Assembly (NCBI GenBank): GCA_027306785.1
Contig: DAHUZB010000033.1
Location: 39,101-103,100, forward strand
Source of the DNA: Vulcanimicrobiota bacterium
GTDB taxonomy: Bacteria > Vulcanimicrobiota > Vulcanimicrobiia > Vulcanimicrobiales > Vulcanimicrobiaceae
Direction of reading: 5' to 3'
DNA: 64,000 nucleotides
Shown: piece by piece, positions 61,230-64,000 of the stretch
How the letters are laid out: each line of letters begins with the position of its first letter
Numbering within the stretch: the first letter of the stretch is position 1
Position numbers and translations under genes: made by a program
The notes under the pieces: model-generated
Told to the model about the DNA's origin: nothing
Databases searched by the model: none
What the model saw: only the letters and a program-made list of their open reading frames with translations

Positions 61230-61398
61230 GCTCGTTTGCGGTAGCGCACGTTCCAACCCGGAGGACGCAAAAACCCCGCATCGTGCGGGGTTTTTGCTTC
61301 GCCGATTTTTCAACGGAACGAAGTTTTGAAGATCACATCCTGTGATGGTTGAAAAATCGGAGACCTCCGGGTCGGAACGTACGCTACCGCAAACGAGC
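61230..61398. repeat. Three-way-junction repeat element, copy A
   Basis: Outer stem P1 pairs 61230-61264 with 61364-61398 over 35 bp with two mismatches, both of which would be G-U pairs in minus-strand RNA. Inside are P2 (61267-61280 with 61284-61297, 14 bp, loop TCG), P3 (61302-61314 with 61348-61360, 13 bp), and P4 nested in P3 (61332-61337 with 61341-61346, loop TCC). Linkers are 2, 4 and 3 nt. It overlaps the last base of the phosphoesterase gene and begins 4 nt after the ilvE stop. Copy B is at 62470-62632, inverted. Confidence 0.85.
61267..61297 (+). terminator. P2 hairpin of copy A, likely ilvE terminator
   Basis: A 14-bp perfect stem with a TCG loop and five T on its 3' side, 42 nt past the ilvE stop. 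It can work in both directions because A5 lies on its 5' side. It is embedded in element A. Confidence 0.75.
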
Positions 61399-62384
61399 TA
61401 CGTAGCGAAGAGGGGGAGCATGGGGCGGATGCCGGCGTTCCAGTCGGCGGCGTGACCCAGGTAGTGATGGATGCCGAAGGCGTCTTCGAGCGTGCGTAGG
61501 AGCGAGTAGTGGTTGTAGGGGTGGGGGTCGCGTAGATGGCGGGGGCCGTGGTTGGTGATGACGAGCGTGGCGATGCGGCCGCCGCCGGGGAGGGTGCCGC
61601 AGCAGCCTTGGATGCCGGAGCGGTGCGCGCCGTCGTCTTCGTCCCAGGTGATCACGATGGCGGCGTTCTGCGCTGCGCGCCAGAGCGGGGCGCGTTGAAT
61701 CTCGGCGACGAGCGCGCCGACGGCGGCGTCGCCCGCGATCGTCTTCTGCGGTTCGCGCTCGCAGCCGCGGGCGCCGTGCATGTCGGCGCAGAGATTCGGG
61801 ATCACGAGCGCAAAGTTCGGGAGCGTCGTGCTGCGCAGCGCGGCGGCGAGCGATGAGAGCGGATGCTGATGTGCGGCGAAGCCCGGTTCGTTGCGCAGGT
61901 TCACGAAGTTCACGAACGGATTGTGTTTGGCCGCATAGTGATCGTGCGTGAACCGCGCAAACGGCCGCGCGGGATCGTAGCCGCCGAAGTAGCCGCCCCA
62001 GGTGAGTCCGCGCGCCTGCAGCTGCGTCGCGAGATTCGGCGCGTCGACCGAGTTCACGAGAAACGGTCCATCGTCGCGGATGCCATGCGTCGAGCCCGAG
62101 AAGAGCGCGACATAATTCGGCTCGCTCGGATGCGTCGTCGCGTAGAATTCCGTCGCGACCCCGTACTCCCGCGCAAGCCGAGCCAAATTCGGCGCATGTC
62201 CCGCCCCGAGAATCGACTCGTACCCGTGATTCTCGAGCACGACAAGCACGATATGCTCGTATCGCGGCACCGCCCGATCCGCCGCCGCAACCCGCGCACC
62301 GCCCCCCGTCGCCCCAAGCGCCCCCATCAGCACCATCGCGCCAAACGCGAGCGAAGCCATCACTCGATCCATCATCCACTCCAT
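61398..62384 (-). CDS. Secreted phosphoesterase (acid-phosphatase/phospholipase-C-like)
   Basis: A 328-aa protein started at ATG 62384 (GAGGGG 8 nt upstream); GTG 62393 is an alternative. A signal peptide (VMASLAFGAMVLMGALGATGGGARVAAA) leads to the catalytic domain: HIVLVVLENHGYESILGAGHAPNLARLAREYG (metal-binding E-N-H), FYATTHPSEPNYVALFSG, VIPNLCADMHG, VITWDEDDGAHRSG and NHGPRHLRDPHPYNHYSLLRTLEDAFG. These are phosphoesterase-family (PF04185) features. Flanked on both sides by the inverted structured repeats, with its stop codon inside copy A. Confidence 0.9.
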   Translation of the reverse strand: MEWMMDRVMASLAFGAMVLMGALGATGGGARVAAADRAVPRYEHIVLVVLENHGYESILGAGHAPNLARLAREYGVATEFYATTHPSEPNYVALFSGSTHGIRDDGPFLVNSVDAPNLATQLQARGLTWGGYFGGYDPARPFARFTHDHYAAKHNPFVNFVNLRNEPGFAAHQHPLSSLAAALRSTTLPNFALVIPNLCADMHGARGCEREPQKTIAGDAAVGALVAEIQRAPLWRAAQNAAIVITWDEDDGAHRSGIQGCCGTLPGGGRIATLVITNHGPRHLRDPHPYNHYSLLRTLEDAFGIHHYLGHAADWNAGIRPMLPLFAT

Positions 62385-62469
62385 CCTATCCACCCCTCAT
62401 GACGCCCGCATGAATCCATCCCCTCCACCACCTCGCACGCAATCCATCCCTCTGCCGGTATCCCGCGTA

Positions 62470-62632
62470 GCGTTGGTCGGAGGCTTCCCGTGCCTTGGGG
62501 GTGTGCGATTTTTCAACCTTCACAGGATGTGAACTTCAAAACTTCGTTCCGTTGAAAAATCGCCCAAGCAAAAACGCCGCACGATGCGGCGTTTTTGCGT
62601 CCCCCAAGTCACGGGAAGCCTCCGACCAACGC
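62470..62632. repeat. Three-way-junction repeat element, copy B (inverted)
   Basis: Outer stem P1 pairs 62470-62501 with 62601-62632 (32 bp, one mismatch). Its sequence is unrelated to P1 of copy A. The 99-nt core (62502-62600), read on the minus strand, matches the core of copy A except at eight positions that are all in four compensatory base pairs. P2 is at 62568-62581/62585-62598, P3 at 62505-62517/62551-62563 and P4 at 62519-62524/62528-62533. Lies between the phosphoesterase and serine-hydrolase genes, which otherwise have about 265 bp between them. Confidence 0.85.
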
Positions 62633-62649
62633 GGCGCAGGCGCTACCGC

Positions 62650-63636
62650 CTACCGCCCCCCGCCAACCCCCGCGGACGTCGCATGTTGCCAGTAGCGAAT
62701 GTCGGGCGGCATGATCCCGCCGCCCGCGGCGAACGTGGCGATGCCCGCGATCGTGCGCCACGATGCCAGACGCTGCTCTTGCGGGAAGGCGGCGCGGGAG
62801 AGCGCGCGGATGAAGGTGCGGCCGATGGGCAGCGAGGGCAAGCCGGTCGTCATCACCGCGATGACGTAGGGTGCGTCGTTCTCGTAGACGATGCCGACGT
62901 CGTTGAGCGTATCGAAAAAGCTGCCGGTCTTGTGCGCGATCGGCACGTCGTCGGGAAGCGGTTCGGGCAGGAGCGTGTTGATCTGATCCTGTTCGAGGAT
63001 GTCGATCATCTGCTTCGACGACCATGCGTCGACGAGTTCGCGCTTGGCCATGAGGGCGAGCAAATGCACCATGTCGGCGGGTGAGGTGCGCAGCGCCGTA
63101 CGCACCGACCACGTATCGGTGCGAATGTCTCCGCGCAGCCGCGTGTGTTCGAGGCCGAGGCGGCGCATCGTGGCGTTGATGTTGTCGCGGCCGACCAGGC
63201 GGATCAGCATGTTCGTCGCGGTGTTGTCGCTGACGTCGATCATCCGCGAGAGCAGGTCTTCCACCGTGTACGTGGTGTCGATCGGCGCGTCGCAGAGATC
63301 GCCGGAGCCGTAATCTTTGTCGCTCGCGAGCAGCGTCACGCGGCGGTGTAGATCGAAACGGCCCTCTTCGAGTTGGCGAAAGACTTCGACCATCACCGGA
63401 ATCTTGATCGTCGATGCGGCGGGCATGCTTTCGCCCGCGTTGTAGCCCACGCGGACGCCGGTGGAGAGATCCATCACTTCGAGCGCTTTTGCGGCGGGCA
63501 AGCGAGCGGCCAGTCGGCGAATCTCGGCGCGCAACGCACGCATCGGCGGCGGGGTACCGTATGCACGCGCGGGGCGCGCGCATGCGAACGTAGCGGTGAG
63601 TGCAACGGCGAGCAGCGCGGCGAGACGACGCAACAT
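62650..63636 (-). CDS. Class-A beta-lactamase-like serine hydrolase
   Basis: A 328-aa exported protein. Started at MLRRLAALLAVALTATFACARPARA (signal peptide); a GTG at 63675 is an alternative. The active-site motifs are S75-T-I-K78, S136-D-N138 and K236-T-G238. The omega loop between SDN and KTG lacks the usual E-x-x-L-N glutamate (the region reads RTDTWSVRTALRTSPADM), so efficient beta-lactam deacylation is doubtful and a DD-peptidase or sensor function is possible. Confidence 0.88.
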   Translation of the reverse strand: MLRRLAALLAVALTATFACARPARAYGTPPPMRALRAEIRRLAARLPAAKALEVMDLSTGVRVGYNAGESMPAASTIKIPVMVEVFRQLEEGRFDLHRRVTLLASDKDYGSGDLCDAPIDTTYTVEDLLSRMIDVSDNTATNMLIRLVGRDNINATMRRLGLEHTRLRGDIRTDTWSVRTALRTSPADMVHLLALMAKRELVDAWSSKQMIDILEQDQINTLLPEPLPDDVPIAHKTGSFFDTLNDVGIVYENDAPYVIAVMTTGLPSLPIGRTFIRALSRAAFPQEQRLASWRTIAGIATFAAGGGIMPPDIRYWQHATSAGVGGGR

Positions 63637-63695
63637 CTTATGGTTGGTATCGGTCACGCGCGTTCGATTCTCCACTACGCGCTACGCTGCACGCG

Positions 63696-64000
63696 TTAGT
63701 ACGGCACGCCGTCGGAAGCGGGTGCGCGCACCTTGCCCGTGATCCCGGCAAGCGCGATCAGCGCCGCAATATACGGCAGCGCCTGCATCGCATCGGCGGG
63801 AAGCCACGCGATGCGCCCTTGCAGCACGTACTGCAGCGCCTCGAAGAGGCCGAAGACCACGCAGGCGGCGGTTGCACCGAGCGGATTCCAGCGGCCGAAG
63901 ATCACGGCGGCGAGTGCGATGAAGCCGCGGCCCGCGGTCATGCCGTCGGAGTAGAGATTCAATTCGCCGAGCGAGAGGAAGGCGCCGCCGAGACCCGCGA
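63696..64000 (-). CDS. ABC transporter permease of the BmpA/sugar-nucleoside type, partial
   Basis: The frame is open to the right edge, so only the last about 100 residues are seen: AGLGGAFLSLGELNLYSDGMTAGRGFIALAAVIFGRWNPLGATAACVVFGLFEALQYVLQ, typical of the YufQ/NupQ-like permeases that import nucleosides or related solutes with a BmpA-type binding protein. The stop is at 63696-63698. Its partner genes would lie outside the window. Confidence 0.88.
   Translation of the reverse strand, partial: AGLGGAFLSLGELNLYSDGMTAGRGFIALAAVIFGRWNPLGATAACVVFGLFEALQYVLQGRIAWLPADAMQALPYIAALIALAGITGKVRAPASDGVPY

Noticed and set aside
1..64000. tRNA or rRNA genes, IS transposases, integrases and prophage modules
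   Set aside because: No cloverleaf, rRNA or transposase/integrase motif seen by eye on either strand; a covariance or profile search could still find weak cases.

Overview
The window is a chromosomal segment of a GC-rich bacterium (most genes roughly 65-70% GC, GCG/CGC/ATC-rich codons), with no rRNA, tRNA, prophage, IS transposase or CRISPR array recognised. Codon habits, translationally coupled operons, a selenocysteine formate dehydrogenase and the mix of Gram-negative-type polysaccharide genes would fit a lineage such as Candidatus Eremiobacterota/Vulcanimicrobiota (WPS-2). That placement is an inference and cannot be verified from this sequence alone.

Region 1 (1-6400): a tandem VOC protein cut by the left edge, a solitary low-GC AIPR-type abortive-infection gene, a DUF1761 membrane protein, pnp, a cupin and two small exported or hypothetical proteins. 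Region 2 (6443-36655): a large surface-polysaccharide locus. It holds glycosyltransferases of the GT2, GT4, GT2-GT4 fusion and GT-C types, an O-antigen-ligase-like protein, Wzm/Wzt-type ABC export, two LmbE-type deacetylases, a DUF4915-like protein and a split transketolase. At its core is a nine-gene overlapping operon (20043-27321): epimerase, small membrane protein, GMC-type oxidoreductase, GtrA, hexapeptide acyltransferase, fatty-acyl-AMP-ligase-like enzyme, acyl carrier protein and two WcbI-like proteins. Embedded in region 2 are a gamma-glutamyltranspeptidase/HNH/HAF operon, a HicB antitoxin remnant and rpsO, which here is separated from pnp. Region 3 (36715-48433): housekeeping and redox genes (thioesterase, FMN reductase, PhzF, SDR, Rieske protein with an HTH partner, a DJ-1-like protein lacking its cysteine), a degenerate ABC ATPase with a membrane partner, nicotinate phosphoribosyltransferase, PolX, a hydrolase and a large hybrid histidine kinase.

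Region 4 (48426-55814): a formate oxidation module on the minus strand, in transcription order an OFA-family MFS transporter, the molybdopterin catalytic subunit with an in-frame UGA (Sec191) and a well-formed SECIS hairpin, an Fe-S subunit, an NrfD-type membrane subunit and FdhD. The likely flow is formate uptake, oxidation, and electron transfer through Fe-S clusters to quinone. Region 5 (55913-60197): chromate-type transporter, YncE-like/phosphoesterase fusion, COG4280-like membrane protein and a small membrane protein. Region 6 (60299-64000): ilvE, a secreted phosphoesterase, a class-A-beta-lactamase-like serine hydrolase and an ABC permease cut by the right edge.

The most striking unexplained object is a pair of about 165-bp three-way-junction elements (61230-61398 and 62470-62632) in inverted orientation on either side of the phosphoesterase. 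Their 99-nt cores differ at eight positions, and all eight fall in four compensatory base-pair swaps. Their 32-35 bp closing stems are unrelated in sequence but equally well paired. This points to a conserved folded RNA or DNA element not covered by the gene annotation.
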